DNA of 64,000 nucleotides from Paenirhizobium selenitireducens ATCC BAA-1503 (GTDB taxonomy: Bacteria > Pseudomonadota > Alphaproteobacteria > Rhizobiales > Rhizobiaceae), in the NCBI RefSeq assembly GCF_000518785.1, contig NZ_KI912496.1, positions 1 to 64,000 on the forward strand. Direction: 5' to 3'. The position numbers were made by a program, and so were the translations under genes. A model generated the notes under the pieces. The model saw only the letters and a list, made by a program, of their open reading frames with translations, ran no database searches and had not been told where the DNA came from. Positions 41,005 through 48,727 of the stretch are shown piece by piece; positions within the stretch are counted from its first letter, which is position 1, and each line of letters starts with the position of its first letter.

Positions 41005-41772
41005 TTGAAAAATCCGCTGTTCAGCCTTGAAGGCAAGACCGCCCTCGTGACCGGTTCATCGCGTGGGTTGGGCTTGGCGATCGCCACGGGGCTCGCCGAG
41101 GCCGGTGCGCGGCTGGTGCTGAACGGCATGGATGCCGACCGGCTGGCGAAAACAGCGGACGTCCTGCGTTCGCAAGGGCATGTCGTCCTCGTCGAACCCT
41201 TCGACGTCACCGACGAAGCCGCCGTCGTTGCAGCCTTCCAGCGTCTCGACGCCGAAGGTGTCCCGATCGACATTCTCGTCAACAATGCCGGCATCCAGCT
41301 GCGCAAGCCGCTCGTCGAGCTTGAGGCCGCGGAATGGCGGCGGGTGATCGATACCAACCTGACCAGCGCCTTCTTCGTCGGCCGCGAGGCCGTCAAGCGC
41401 ATGATCCCGTGCGGGCAGGGCAAGATCGTCAATATCGGCTCGCTGATGAGCGCCTTTGCCCGCCCGACGGTCGCACCCTACACAGCGGCGAAAGGCGGCA
41501 TCAAGCTCCTGACCCAGTCGATGGCGGCCGAGTGGGCCGAGTACGGCATCCAGGCCAATGCCATCGGTCCGGGCTACATGCTGACCGACATGAACGAGGC
41601 GCTCACCAGCAATCCGCAGTTCGATGCCTGGGTGAAGGGGCGCACGCCCTCGCGCCGCTGGGGGCGCCCGGAGGAACTGGTGGGAGCCGCCGTCTTCCTC
41701 GCCTCGTCCGCTTCCGACTATGTCAACGGCCAGATCATCTATGTCGATGGCGGCATGAGCGTCGTGCTCTGA
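41005..41772 (+). CDS. Gluconate 5-dehydrogenase-like SDR oxidoreductase
   Basis: 255 residues starting with TTG at 41005, supported by GGGAG seven bases upstream. It is a classical SDR: cofactor motif TGSSRGLGLAIA (TGxxxGxG), NNAG (LVNNAGIQLRKPL), catalytic Ser in IVNIGSLMSAFARP, and YTAAKGG with Tyr and Lys. MDADRLAKTADVLRSQGH and the C-terminal YVNGQIIYVDGGMSVVL resemble gluconate 5-dehydrogenase (IdnO/Ga5DH). It probably interconverts a keto- and hydroxy-sugar acid in the CUT2 operon and is that operon's last gene. Confidence 0.85.
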   Translation: MKNPLFSLEGKTALVTGSSRGLGLAIATGLAEAGARLVLNGMDADRLAKTADVLRSQGHVVLVEPFDVTDEAAVVAAFQRLDAEGVPIDILVNNAGIQLRKPLVELEAAEWRRVIDTNLTSAFFVGREAVKRMIPCGQGKIVNIGSLMSAFARPTVAPYTAAKGGIKLLTQSMAAEWAEYGIQANAIGPGYMLTDMNEALTSNPQFDAWVKGRTPSRRWGRPEELVGAAVFLASSASDYVNGQIIYVDGGMSVVL

Positions 41773-41781
41773 GGCGCAGAA

Positions 41782-41811
41782 ACGCCGCCGAACCTGAGGT
41801 ATCGGCGGCGT
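41782..41811. terminator. Hairpin between convergent genes (SDR / msrA)
   Basis: ACGCCGCCGA (41782-41791) pairs perfectly with TCGGCGGCGT (41802-41811) around a ten-base loop. It lies ten bases after the SDR stop and about 20 bases from the convergent msrA end. No T-run is present, so it is a probable bidirectional transcript end by structure and position. Confidence 0.5.
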
Positions 41812-41832
41812 CGAGGATGTCGGTGTTACTTG

Positions 41833-42342
41833 TCAGGCGGCGCGGCGGGGCAGTTTCCAGTTCGGCCGCGGGAAATGGCAGGTATAGCCGTTCGGAATGC
41901 GCTCCAGATAATCCTGGTGCTCCGGTTCCGCTTCCCAGAAATCACCGACGGGCTCGACCTCGGTCACCACCTTGCCGGGCCACAGGCCTGACGCGTTCAC
42001 GTCGGCGATGGTGTCCTCGGCCACGCGCTTTTGCTCGTCGCTGGTGTAGTAGATCGCCGAGCGATAGCTCATGCCGACGTCATTGCCCTGGCGGTTCGGC
42101 GTGGTCGGGTCGTGGATCTGGAAGAAGAATTCCAGCAGGTCGCGGTAGCTGATCTTCGAGGGATCGAAAGTGATCTCGATGCCTTCGGCGTGGGTGCCGT
42201 GGTTGCGGTACGTGGCGTTGGCCACGTCGCCGCCGGTATAACCGACGCGGGTGGCGAGAACGCCGGGCATCCTGCGGATCAACTGCTGCATGCCCCAGAA
42301 GCATCCGCCAGCCAGTACGGCGCGTTCGGTGTTTGTCGTCAT
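41833..42342 (-). CDS. msrA: Peptide methionine (S)-sulfoxide reductase MsrA
   Basis: 169 residues. The active site is GGCFWG with nucleophile Cys14, and the rest follows MsrA closely: GVLATRVGYTGGDVANATYRNHGTHAEGIEITFDP, DPTTPNRQGNDVGMSYRSAIYY, and YLERIPNGYTCHFPRP. It reduces methionine S-sulfoxide in oxidised proteins with thioredoxin. It lies 120 bp downstream of xylD on the same strand, with a GC-rich hairpin between, so it may be transcribed separately. AAGGAGG supports the ATG. This housekeeping-type enzyme is functionally unrelated to the sugar-acid genes around it. Confidence 0.95.
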   Translation of the reverse strand: MTTNTERAVLAGGCFWGMQQLIRRMPGVLATRVGYTGGDVANATYRNHGTHAEGIEITFDPSKISYRDLLEFFFQIHDPTTPNRQGNDVGMSYRSAIYYTSDEQKRVAEDTIADVNASGLWPGKVVTEVEPVGDFWEAEPEHQDYLERIPNGYTCHFPRPNWKLPRRAA

Positions 42343-42384
42343 GCCATCCTCCTTCGGTGTGGGTTCCGCCCTTAGATGGGGCTC

Positions 42385-42414
42385 GCGGCCCGCAACGTCA
42401 AACGCGCGGGCCGC
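42385..42414 (-). terminator. Hairpin downstream of xylD
   Basis: GCGGCCCGC (42385-42393) pairs with GCGGGCCGC (42406-42414), nine pairs and a 12-base loop, about 50 bases past the xylD stop in its direction of transcription and upstream of msrA. There is no T-run. It is a possible end of the sugar-acid transcript. Confidence 0.4.
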
Positions 42415-42462
42415 AGGGCACGAGGATGTGATCGCGGAAAGGCGCCCGCGACCCGTTGGACG

Positions 42463-44247
42463 TCAGTGGTTGTGACGCGGCGGCGTCCTGGCGATCTGGC
42501 GGAAGTCGTCCGCGCCCTTGATCGTCGCGCCCTCGGAGAGCTGCGTGACGGTCTGGCGATAGATCCGCTGCCAAGGAGTCGCGTCGGCGGGCACCTTGGG
42601 GATGCCTTCGCCCTTGCGACGCTCGATTTCGGCCTCGTCCACCAGCATGTCGCAGCGACCCTCGTTGAAGTCGATGCGGATGATGTCGCCGGTCCTCACC
42701 CAGGCGAGACCGCCGCCGGCCGCACTTTCGGGCGAGGCGTTGAGGATCGACGGGCTGTCGGCGGTGCCGGACTGGCGGCCGTCGCCGATCGTCGGCAGGC
42801 TCATGATGCCCTTCTTCAGCAGGTGATCCGGCGGCTGCATGTTGACCACTTCGGCGGAGCCCGGCCAGCCGAGCGGACCGGCGCCGCGGATCACCAGGAT
42901 CGTGTTCTCGTCGATGTCGAGTTCCGGATCGTTGATGCGCTTGTGGTAGTCCTCGGAGCCGTCGAACACGACGGCCTTGCCGTCGAACACGCCTTCCCTG
43001 CCGGGTTCGCACAGATAGCGCTCGCGGAAGCCTTCCGACACGACGCTCATCTTCATGATGGCGAAGTCGAACAGATTGCCCTTCAGCACCAGGAAGCCGG
43101 CGCGTTCGCGCATCGGCGCGTCGTAGGGCTTGATGACCTCGCGGTCGTCGGATTCGCGGCCCTGCAGGTTTTCGGCCATGGTCTTGCCGGTGACCGTCGG
43201 ACAGGCTCCGTCGAGCTTGCCGGCTTTCAACAGTTCCCACATGATCGCCGGCACGCCGCCGGCGCGGTGGAAGCGCTCGCCGAGATAGGCGCCGGCCGGC
43301 TGCACGTTGGCGAGCAGCGGAATGTCGAAGCCGTGCACCTGCCAGTCGTCCGGATGAAGCTCGACACCGGCGTGCTTCGCCATGGCGGCGAGATGCGGCT
43401 GGGCATTGGTCGAGCCGCCGATCGCCGAATTGACCTTGATGGCGTTGAGGAAGGCGGCCCGGGTCAGGATGTCGGACGGCTTGATGTCCTGAAGAACCAG
43501 TTCGACGGCGCGACGGCCGGTGCGATAGGCCATCTGGCCGCGCTCGCGGTAGGCGGCCGGAATGGCGGCGCAGCCAGTCAGCGACATGCCGAGCGCTTCG
43601 GCCATGGCGTTCATCGTCGATGCCGTGCCCATGGTGTTGCAGTGGCCGACCGAGGGTGCCGAATCGAGCGCCGCCTCAAGGAATTCTTCACGGGTGATCT
43701 CGCCCGCGGCAAGCTTGCGGCGCGAGCGCCAGATCACGGTTCCGGAGCCGACGAGGTCTCCGTCATGCCAGCCGTCGAGCATCGGGCCGCCGGAGAAGAC
43801 GATGGCCGGCAAATCGACGGTGGAGGCCGCCATCAGCGCCGAGGGCGTGGTCTTGTCGCAGCCGGTGGTCAGCACCACGCCGTCGAGCGGGTAGCCGTAG
43901 AGGATTTCGACCAGACCAAGATAGGCGAGGTTGCGGTCGAGGGCTGCCGTGGGCCGCTTGCAGTTCTCGAACAGCGGATGGGTCGGGAACTCGATCGGGA
44001 TGCCGCCGGCATCGCGAATGCCGTCGCGCAGGCGCTTGGCGAGGTCGAGATGGTGGCGGTTGCAGGGGTTGAGGTCGCTGCCCGACTGGGCGATGCCGAT
44101 GATCGGCTTGCCCGAGCGCAGCTCTTCCGGCGTCGTGCCGTAGTTCATGAAGCGCTCGAGATAGAGCGCTGTCAGATCGATATGGTCGGGATTGTCGAAC
44201 CAGTTCTGCGAGCGCAGGCGTCGGCCGGTCTTGTTTTCTTCGCTCAT
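42463..44247 (-). CDS. xylD: D-xylonate dehydratase (IlvD/Edd family, XylD type)
   Basis: 594 residues, the XylD/L-arabinonate dehydratase branch of the IlvD/Edd family and very close in sequence to Caulobacter XylD from memory (RSQNWFDNPDHIDLTALYLE; HKRINDP-type YHKRINDPELDIDE; C-terminal PRHNH). Iron-sulfur and metal residues include Cys62 (NPCNRHH), Cys130 (TTGCDKTTP) and Cys203 (GHCNTMGTASTMN). It dehydrates D-xylonate, or a related pentonate, to the 2-keto-3-deoxy acid, the second step of Weimberg-type pathways. It is translationally coupled to the upstream dehydrogenase (ATGA at 44244-44247). The XylX-like partner is encoded at 48728. Confidence 0.88.
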   Translation of the reverse strand: MSEENKTGRRLRSQNWFDNPDHIDLTALYLERFMNYGTTPEELRSGKPIIGIAQSGSDLNPCNRHHLDLAKRLRDGIRDAGGIPIEFPTHPLFENCKRPTAALDRNLAYLGLVEILYGYPLDGVVLTTGCDKTTPSALMAASTVDLPAIVFSGGPMLDGWHDGDLVGSGTVIWRSRRKLAAGEITREEFLEAALDSAPSVGHCNTMGTASTMNAMAEALGMSLTGCAAIPAAYRERGQMAYRTGRRAVELVLQDIKPSDILTRAAFLNAIKVNSAIGGSTNAQPHLAAMAKHAGVELHPDDWQVHGFDIPLLANVQPAGAYLGERFHRAGGVPAIMWELLKAGKLDGACPTVTGKTMAENLQGRESDDREVIKPYDAPMRERAGFLVLKGNLFDFAIMKMSVVSEGFRERYLCEPGREGVFDGKAVVFDGSEDYHKRINDPELDIDENTILVIRGAGPLGWPGSAEVVNMQPPDHLLKKGIMSLPTIGDGRQSGTADSPSILNASPESAAGGGLAWVRTGDIIRIDFNEGRCDMLVDEAEIERRKGEGIPKVPADATPWQRIYRQTVTQLSEGATIKGADDFRQIARTPPRHNH

Positions 44248-45161
44248 TGGTTCTCCTCCCGCTGGCGATGATTGATCTTTTCGAGATGCAGCAGCAGCCC
44301 ACTATGGTCTTTCTCGCCGCCGCCGTCTGCGACGAATTGGCGGAACTCGTCGCGCACCATGGCGGTGAGCGGCAGCTCGAGGCTGAACAGGTCAGCCATG
44401 GCGGCGACCGCGTCGAGGTCCTTCAGCTGGAGCCGCGACGGGCCGCCCGGCGCGAAGCTGCGGTTCACCATTCTGCCGCCATGCAGGTCGAGAATGCGGC
44501 TTTCGGCAAAGCCGCCGCGGATCGCGTCGCGGAACTTTTCGCGGCTCGCGCCGCCGGCCTCGACGAGGATCATGGCTTCAGCGACCGCACCGATGGTGAT
44601 CGCGACGATCTGCTGGTTGGCGAGCTTGCAGATCTGACCGGCGCCCGAGGGGCCGACATGGGTCACGCGTCCAAGCGCTGCAAAGACGTCAGCGAGGCTG
44701 TCGACAATGGCCGCATCGCCGCCCGCCATGATGGCGAGCGTACCCGCTTCGGCGCCGACCACGCCGCCGGACACGGGGGCATCGATGTGGTGCACCTGCC
44801 GCTTGCGCAGCGTTTCGGAATGCTCGCGGGCGATCGGCGGGGCGATCGACGAGGTGTCGACGACGATGGCGCCGGGCTTCAAAGCATCGGCGACGCCCTG
44901 GTCGAACAGAACATCCGTCACCGCCTTGCCGTCGCTCAGCATGGTGAAGACGATGTCGGCACCGCGCACGGCGTCGGCAGCCATCAAGGAAACAGTTGCG
45001 CCGTCGGCAGACAAGGCGTCCGCCTTGGACGGGTCCCGGTTCCAGACGGTGACGGCGAGGCCGACCTTGAGAAGACGACGCGCCATCGGCGCGCCCATCA
45101 GGCCGGTGCCGAGAAAGGCGATCCGGCGCGAGCCCCGACCTGTGCTGGCGGGGGAGCTCAC
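44244..45161 (-). CDS. 3-hydroxyisobutyrate-dehydrogenase-family (beta-hydroxyacid) dehydrogenase
   Basis: 305 residues. N-terminal NAD(P) motif IAFLGTGLMGAPMARRLL, substrate loop VVDTSSIAPP and DAPVSGGVVGAEAGTLAIMAGG, and catalytic Lys in GAGQICKLANQQIVAITIGAVAEAM are all as in the beta-hydroxyacid dehydrogenase family, which includes tartronate-semialdehyde reductase and L-threonate dehydrogenase. The start is GTG at 45161 with GGAGG six bases upstream, overlapping the previous stop (GTGA). Beside a DenD-like gene, a role in four-carbon or other aldonic acid oxidation is likely. Confidence 0.87.
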   Translation of the reverse strand: MSSPASTGRGSRRIAFLGTGLMGAPMARRLLKVGLAVTVWNRDPSKADALSADGATVSLMAADAVRGADIVFTMLSDGKAVTDVLFDQGVADALKPGAIVVDTSSIAPPIAREHSETLRKRQVHHIDAPVSGGVVGAEAGTLAIMAGGDAAIVDSLADVFAALGRVTHVGPSGAGQICKLANQQIVAITIGAVAEAMILVEAGGASREKFRDAIRGGFAESRILDLHGGRMVNRSFAPGGPSRLQLKDLDAVAAMADLFSLELPLTAMVRDEFRQFVADGGGEKDHSGLLLHLEKINHRQREENQ

Positions 45162-46141
45162 AGCTTTCCTCCCAGTTCGTCTTCGATGTGCACACGGATG
45201 ATCTCGTCGAACGAGGTTTCGGCGGTGAAGCCGAGCTCGCGGGCGCGCCTGGCCTCGAAGCCCGGCGCCCAACCGGCGCACATGCGCATGATCATCTCGT
45301 CCGGTTCGCGGCGGATGAGATTGACGGCCTTGTCGCCGGCAACGCGCCGCAGCGCCTCGATCTGCTCACCGACGGTGGCGCTCAGGCCCGGCATGGAGAG
45401 GTTGCGGCGCGGGCCGACCTTGTCGACATCGATCGTCGCGCCGTGGATCAAGAAACCGACGGCCGAGCGCGGCGAGGCATGCCAGTGGCGCACGTCGTCG
45501 GAGACGGGAAGCACGGCTTCCAGGCCGACCAGCGGTTCGCGCAGGATGTTGGAGAAGAAGCCGGAGGCAGCCTTGTTCGGCTTGCCCGGGCGGATGCAGA
45601 TCGTCGGCAGACGGATGCCGATGCCGTCGAAGAAGCCGCGGCGCGAATAGTCTGATAGCAGGAGCTCGCAGATCGCCTTCTGGGTGCCGTAGCTGGTGAG
45701 CGGCGTGGTGTGGAATTCGTCCGGGATCGGATAGGGCAGGGGCGCGCCGAAGACGGCGATCGACGAGGTGAAGACGACCCGCGGCTTGTAGCCGTCCTGG
45801 CCGTTGGCGACGCGAATGGCGTCGAACAGGTAGCGCGTGCCGTCGAGATTGATGCGATAGCCTTTTTCGAAATCCATCTCGGCCTCGCCGGAGACGATGG
45901 CCGCGAGATGGAAGATCGCGTCCGGACGGCCGGCAATCAGGCGCTCCGCTTCACCGGGTGTCGAAAGATCGACGGTTTCCAGCGTCACCTTGCCGGCAAA
46001 ACCGGCCGGAGCGTCGGGCGTGACCACGTCCACCAGGGTCATGGCCTCGATCGCCTTGCCGCCGAGCGCGCCGTCGCGCGCCAGGCGATCGGCGAGTTTG
46101 CGGCCGACCATTCCCGCGGCGCCGATGATCAGGATATGCAT
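45158..46141 (-). CDS. DenD-like D-erythronate dehydrogenase (extended SDR)
   Basis: 327 residues, an extended SDR with ILIIGAAGMVGRKLADRL (GxxGxxG), IFHLAAIVSGEAEMDFEKGYRINLDGT, FTSSIAVFGAPLPYPIPDE and catalytic YGTQKAICELLL (Tyr, Lys). This sequence type is that annotated as D-erythronate dehydrogenase DenD in acid-sugar pathways, giving 2-keto-D-erythronate. The usual DenD partners OtnK, OtnC and OtnI are not nearby; instead xylD follows, so the native substrate could be another aldonate. It is the first gene of the leftward operon, with a strong GGAGGAGG site. The operator-like repeat at 46211 lies 70 bp upstream. Confidence 0.82.
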   Translation of the reverse strand: MHILIIGAAGMVGRKLADRLARDGALGGKAIEAMTLVDVVTPDAPAGFAGKVTLETVDLSTPGEAERLIAGRPDAIFHLAAIVSGEAEMDFEKGYRINLDGTRYLFDAIRVANGQDGYKPRVVFTSSIAVFGAPLPYPIPDEFHTTPLTSYGTQKAICELLLSDYSRRGFFDGIGIRLPTICIRPGKPNKAASGFFSNILREPLVGLEAVLPVSDDVRHWHASPRSAVGFLIHGATIDVDKVGPRRNLSMPGLSATVGEQIEALRRVAGDKAVNLIRREPDEMIMRMCAGWAPGFEARRARELGFTAETSFDEIIRVHIEDELGGKL

Positions 46142-46210
46142 GGATTTCCTCCTCCTGCAGGGCCTGCCGTTCCGATTTGACGAATGACAAGCCGCTCAAA
46201 ACAAATATTG

Positions 46211-46231
46211 TAAGGTTGTCTGATAACCTTA
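46211..46231. promoter_or_regulatory. GntR-type operator TAAGGTT-N7-AACCTTA between divergent sugar-acid operons
   Basis: Seven-base arms (46211-46217 and 46225-46231) flank GTCTGAT. The central TTGTCTGATAA fits the loose GTnnnAC-type core of FCD-subfamily GntR operators. It lies between the divergent denD-like operon and the FAD-linked dehydrogenase gene. A GntR/FCD regulator is encoded at 47807. Related words occur at 48653 and 56848. Confidence 0.6.
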
Positions 46232-46305
46232 TATGATAGGTTTGAAAACAGAATTATTGGCAATCCCCACCGTCGACGCTAGCAGAGTTCGTCGGGGTCG
46301 GGCAC

Positions 46306-47772
46306 TTGGAGAATGCGACCTTGATCGGACGGAGCGGAGCGGTAGCGGCGGCAGCGGATGACCAGCAGGAGGCGCTCGTTCGAGCGCTTGGCCCGGACAT
46401 GGTTCTGGTCGGTGATGAGGTCGGGCGCTATTGCCGCGACTGGCACGGCGACGTGACGACCGGTGCGGTTGCTGTCCTGAGGCCACGGTCCACCGACGAG
46501 GTCGCGGCCGCCGTCAGGGCTTGCGCGTCGCTCGGCCTTTCGATCGTTCCGCAGGGCGGTAATACCGGCCTGGTGCTCGGCGCCGTTCCGGACCGGCCGG
46601 ACAGCCAGGTGGTGCTCAGCCTCGAACGCATGACGGCGATCCGGCGCATCGACGCGGATGATTTCTCCGCCGTGGTCGAGGCCGGCTGCATTCTCTCGGA
46701 ATTCAAGGATGCGGTGGGGCGCGAGGGCATGTTCTTCCCGCTGGCGCTCGGCGCGCAGGGTTCGTGTCGGATTGGCGGCAATGTCTCCACCAATGCCGGC
46801 GGCATCAATGTGCTGCGCTATGGCATGACCCGGGAGCTGGTGCTCGGCCTGGAAGTCGTGCTGCCCGACGGCACGGTCTTCGACGGACTGTCGACGCTGC
46901 GCAAGGACAATCGCGGCATCGATCTCAAGCAGCTTTTCATCGGCGCCGAAGGCACGCTCGGTATCATCACGGCCGTCTCCGTCAAGCTCATGCCGGAACC
47001 CGACCGGGTGGCAACCGCGCTTGTCGGCCTCAATGCCCTTGACGATGCCATCGTTCTCTATCGCCGTGCGCGCCGCGATTGCTGTGATTTGCTGTCGGCC
47101 TTCGAGTTCATGCCGCCCTTGGCCTTCGTGCTCGCCCGCGAGGCGATCCCCGATCTTGCAATGCCGATGGCCGGCGACTACCCGGCCTATGTGCTGATGG
47201 AGATCTCCGGCTCTGGCCTCGTCGACATCGACGACCTGATGGAGCGTTTCCTCGGCGGCGTGATGGAGGAAGGGCTGGTGGCCGACGGCGTGATCGCCAC
47301 GTCGAAGGGCCAGGCGCGCAATCTGTGGCTCTTCCGCGAAGGTATGAACGAAGGGCAGGCAAAACGCGGCCCGCATCTGCGGACGGATATTTCCGTTCCT
47401 CTTTCGCGGCTTGCCGATTTCGTCCGTGATGCCGAAGCCGCGGTTGCCGCCGCTCTGCCGGATTGTGTGAGCGTGTCCTACGGCCATGTCGGCGACGGCA
47501 ATGTGCACCTGAACGTGCTGCCGCCTGCGGGGCTTTCGCCGGAGCAGTGCGCCGCGCAGATCTACCAGGCCAAGGTAGCCATCAACGTGGTGCTCGACGC
47601 CTATCACGGGTCGATCAGTGCGGAGCATGGCATCGGACGGTTGAAGAAACCGGATTTCGACGTGCGGCTGCCCGCGGTTCAGCGCCAGTTGCTGACCGCG
47701 ATCAAGACTGCCATCGACCCTACCTTCGTCATGAATCCCGGTTGCCAATTGAATTTCGTGCAGAATTCCTAG
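46306..47772 (+). CDS. FAD-linked D-2-hydroxyacid dehydrogenase (GlcD/D-2-hydroxyglutarate type)
   Basis: About 488 residues from TTG at 46306; no good ATG exists nearby in frame. The FAD-binding type 4 (PP-loop) domain shows SIVPQGGNTGLVLGAVP, VVEAGCILSEFKDAV, LGAQGSCRIGGNVSTNAGGINVLRYG and LFIGAEGTLGIIT. The C-terminal domain has SYGHVGDGNVHLNVLPP (His metal ligands) and ISAEHGIGRLKKP. This matches D-2-hydroxyglutarate/D-lactate dehydrogenases. It diverges from the denD-like operon and precedes the GntR gene by 34 bp. It may oxidise a hydroxyacid from sugar-acid breakdown. The start is uncertain. Confidence 0.88.
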   Translation: MENATLIGRSGAVAAAADDQQEALVRALGPDMVLVGDEVGRYCRDWHGDVTTGAVAVLRPRSTDEVAAAVRACASLGLSIVPQGGNTGLVLGAVPDRPDSQVVLSLERMTAIRRIDADDFSAVVEAGCILSEFKDAVGREGMFFPLALGAQGSCRIGGNVSTNAGGINVLRYGMTRELVLGLEVVLPDGTVFDGLSTLRKDNRGIDLKQLFIGAEGTLGIITAVSVKLMPEPDRVATALVGLNALDDAIVLYRRARRDCCDLLSAFEFMPPLAFVLAREAIPDLAMPMAGDYPAYVLMEISGSGLVDIDDLMERFLGGVMEEGLVADGVIATSKGQARNLWLFREGMNEGQAKRGPHLRTDISVPLSRLADFVRDAEAAVAAALPDCVSVSYGHVGDGNVHLNVLPPAGLSPEQCAAQIYQAKVAINVVLDAYHGSISAEHGIGRLKKPDFDVRLPAVQRQLLTAIKTAIDPTFVMNPGCQLNFVQNS

Positions 47773-47806
47773 AAAACCGCCGGGGGCTACAAGGAGACGG
47801 GGCAGC

Positions 47807-48523
47807 ATGTCGGTGGATTTCGGTCATATCAGGCGCAATGAGCATTTGCCGGCGCGCATCGCGGCGCAGATCGGCCGCGATATTGCCGAGGGCCGCATCC
47901 TGCCTGGCGAGAAACTGCCGACCGAGCACGTTCTGGCCAAGGGCTTCGGTGTCAGCCGCTCCGTTGTGCGCGAGGCGATCGCCCAGCTCCGCAACGAAGG
48001 GCTCGTCGAGACGCGGCAGGGGGTAGGCGCTTTCGTCACCGAACAGCGTGCCCGGCAATCGATCCGGATCGAGCAGGACGACCTGCACGACCGCGAGAGT
48101 TTCCGGGAGCTGTTCCAGCTGCGTCTGCCGCTGGAAATCGAGGCGGCGGGGCTGGCGGCGGTCCATCACGACCAGAGCGACCTGGACAAGCTGGACGAGA
48201 CGCTGGCGGCGATGACGGGCGCGGACAAGTGGACCGATCAGGGCATCGTGGCCGATCTCGCCTTTCACCGTATCCTGGCTGCGGCCACCCGGAACGAGTA
48301 TTTCACGCTGTTCATCGGCTTCATCGCCGAACGCATCAGCCTGGCGATCAATGCGGCTCGCGCCGCGGCCGTGCTCGAGGAAATTGTCGAGGTGACCATC
48401 GCCGAGCATCTGGCCATCCGCGAGGCCGTCGCCAGCCGCGACCCGAAACGGGCGCGCGAAGCGATGCGCCGCCACCTGCTCGGAGCCACCGGCCGTCTCG
48501 GTCTTGAGCTCGAATCGTATTGA
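47807..48523 (+). CDS. GntR/FCD family transcriptional regulator of the sugar-acid genes
   Basis: 238 residues. The wHTH has RIAAQIGRDIAEGRILPGEKLPTEHVLAKGFGVSRSVVREAIAQLRNEGLVETRQGVGAFV. The FCD domain (about 95-230) has LFQLRLPLEIEAAGLAA, VADLAFHRILAAATRN and IAEHLAIREAVASRD, with the Asp/His metal-binding pattern. It lies between the FAD-linked dehydrogenase gene and the XylX-like gene. Operator-like repeats flank it on both sides (46211-46231 and 48653-48671), so it is the best candidate regulator for xylD, xylX and the TRAP transporter. Confidence 0.9.
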   Translation: MSVDFGHIRRNEHLPARIAAQIGRDIAEGRILPGEKLPTEHVLAKGFGVSRSVVREAIAQLRNEGLVETRQGVGAFVTEQRARQSIRIEQDDLHDRESFRELFQLRLPLEIEAAGLAAVHHDQSDLDKLDETLAAMTGADKWTDQGIVADLAFHRILAAATRNEYFTLFIGFIAERISLAINAARAAAVLEEIVEVTIAEHLAIREAVASRDPKRAREAMRRHLLGATGRLGLELESY

Positions 48524-48574
48524 ACAAGGCGTCGCCGCGTTCGTTTGCCCGGCGCGGCCGCTGATGAATTTCTT

Positions 48575-48590
48575 CTGAATTCGAATTCAG
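48575..48590. promoter_or_regulatory. Perfect palindrome CTGAATTCGAATTCAG
   Basis: A 16-bp perfect palindrome in the 204-bp gap between the GntR gene and the XylX-like gene, 52 bp after the regulator stop. It could be an operator or, with only AT-rich arms, a weak hairpin. It differs in sequence from the GntR-like word further downstream, so a second regulator is possible. Confidence 0.4.
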
Positions 48591-48652
48591 TCGGGAAATC
48601 TGTTTCGGCGCTGGACAGCCGGAAAGAGTCCGACTAAAACGTTTCAGCATTG

Positions 48653-48671
48653 TTGTCAGACATCCTGACAA
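48653..48671. promoter_or_regulatory. GntR-type operator TTGTCAG-N5-CTGACAA upstream of the XylX-like gene
   Basis: Seven-base inverted arms (48653-48659 and 48665-48671) with ACATC between. The wider word TGTTGTCAGAC (48651-48661) is repeated exactly at 56846-56856 upstream of the SDR-led leftward operon. It lies 57 bp upstream of the XylX-like start. Confidence 0.6.
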
Positions 48672-48727
48672 TAGGGCAAGGTGGGCTGGAGGGCGCACCT
48701 GCAGACTTTGAACGGGGGAGGTACGTT

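Noticed and set aside
38379..41432. A 1017-codon open frame on the minus strand
   Set aside because: Antisense to the lactonase, dehydratase and SDR genes, which all have clear family motifs. No family features are visible in the antisense translation.
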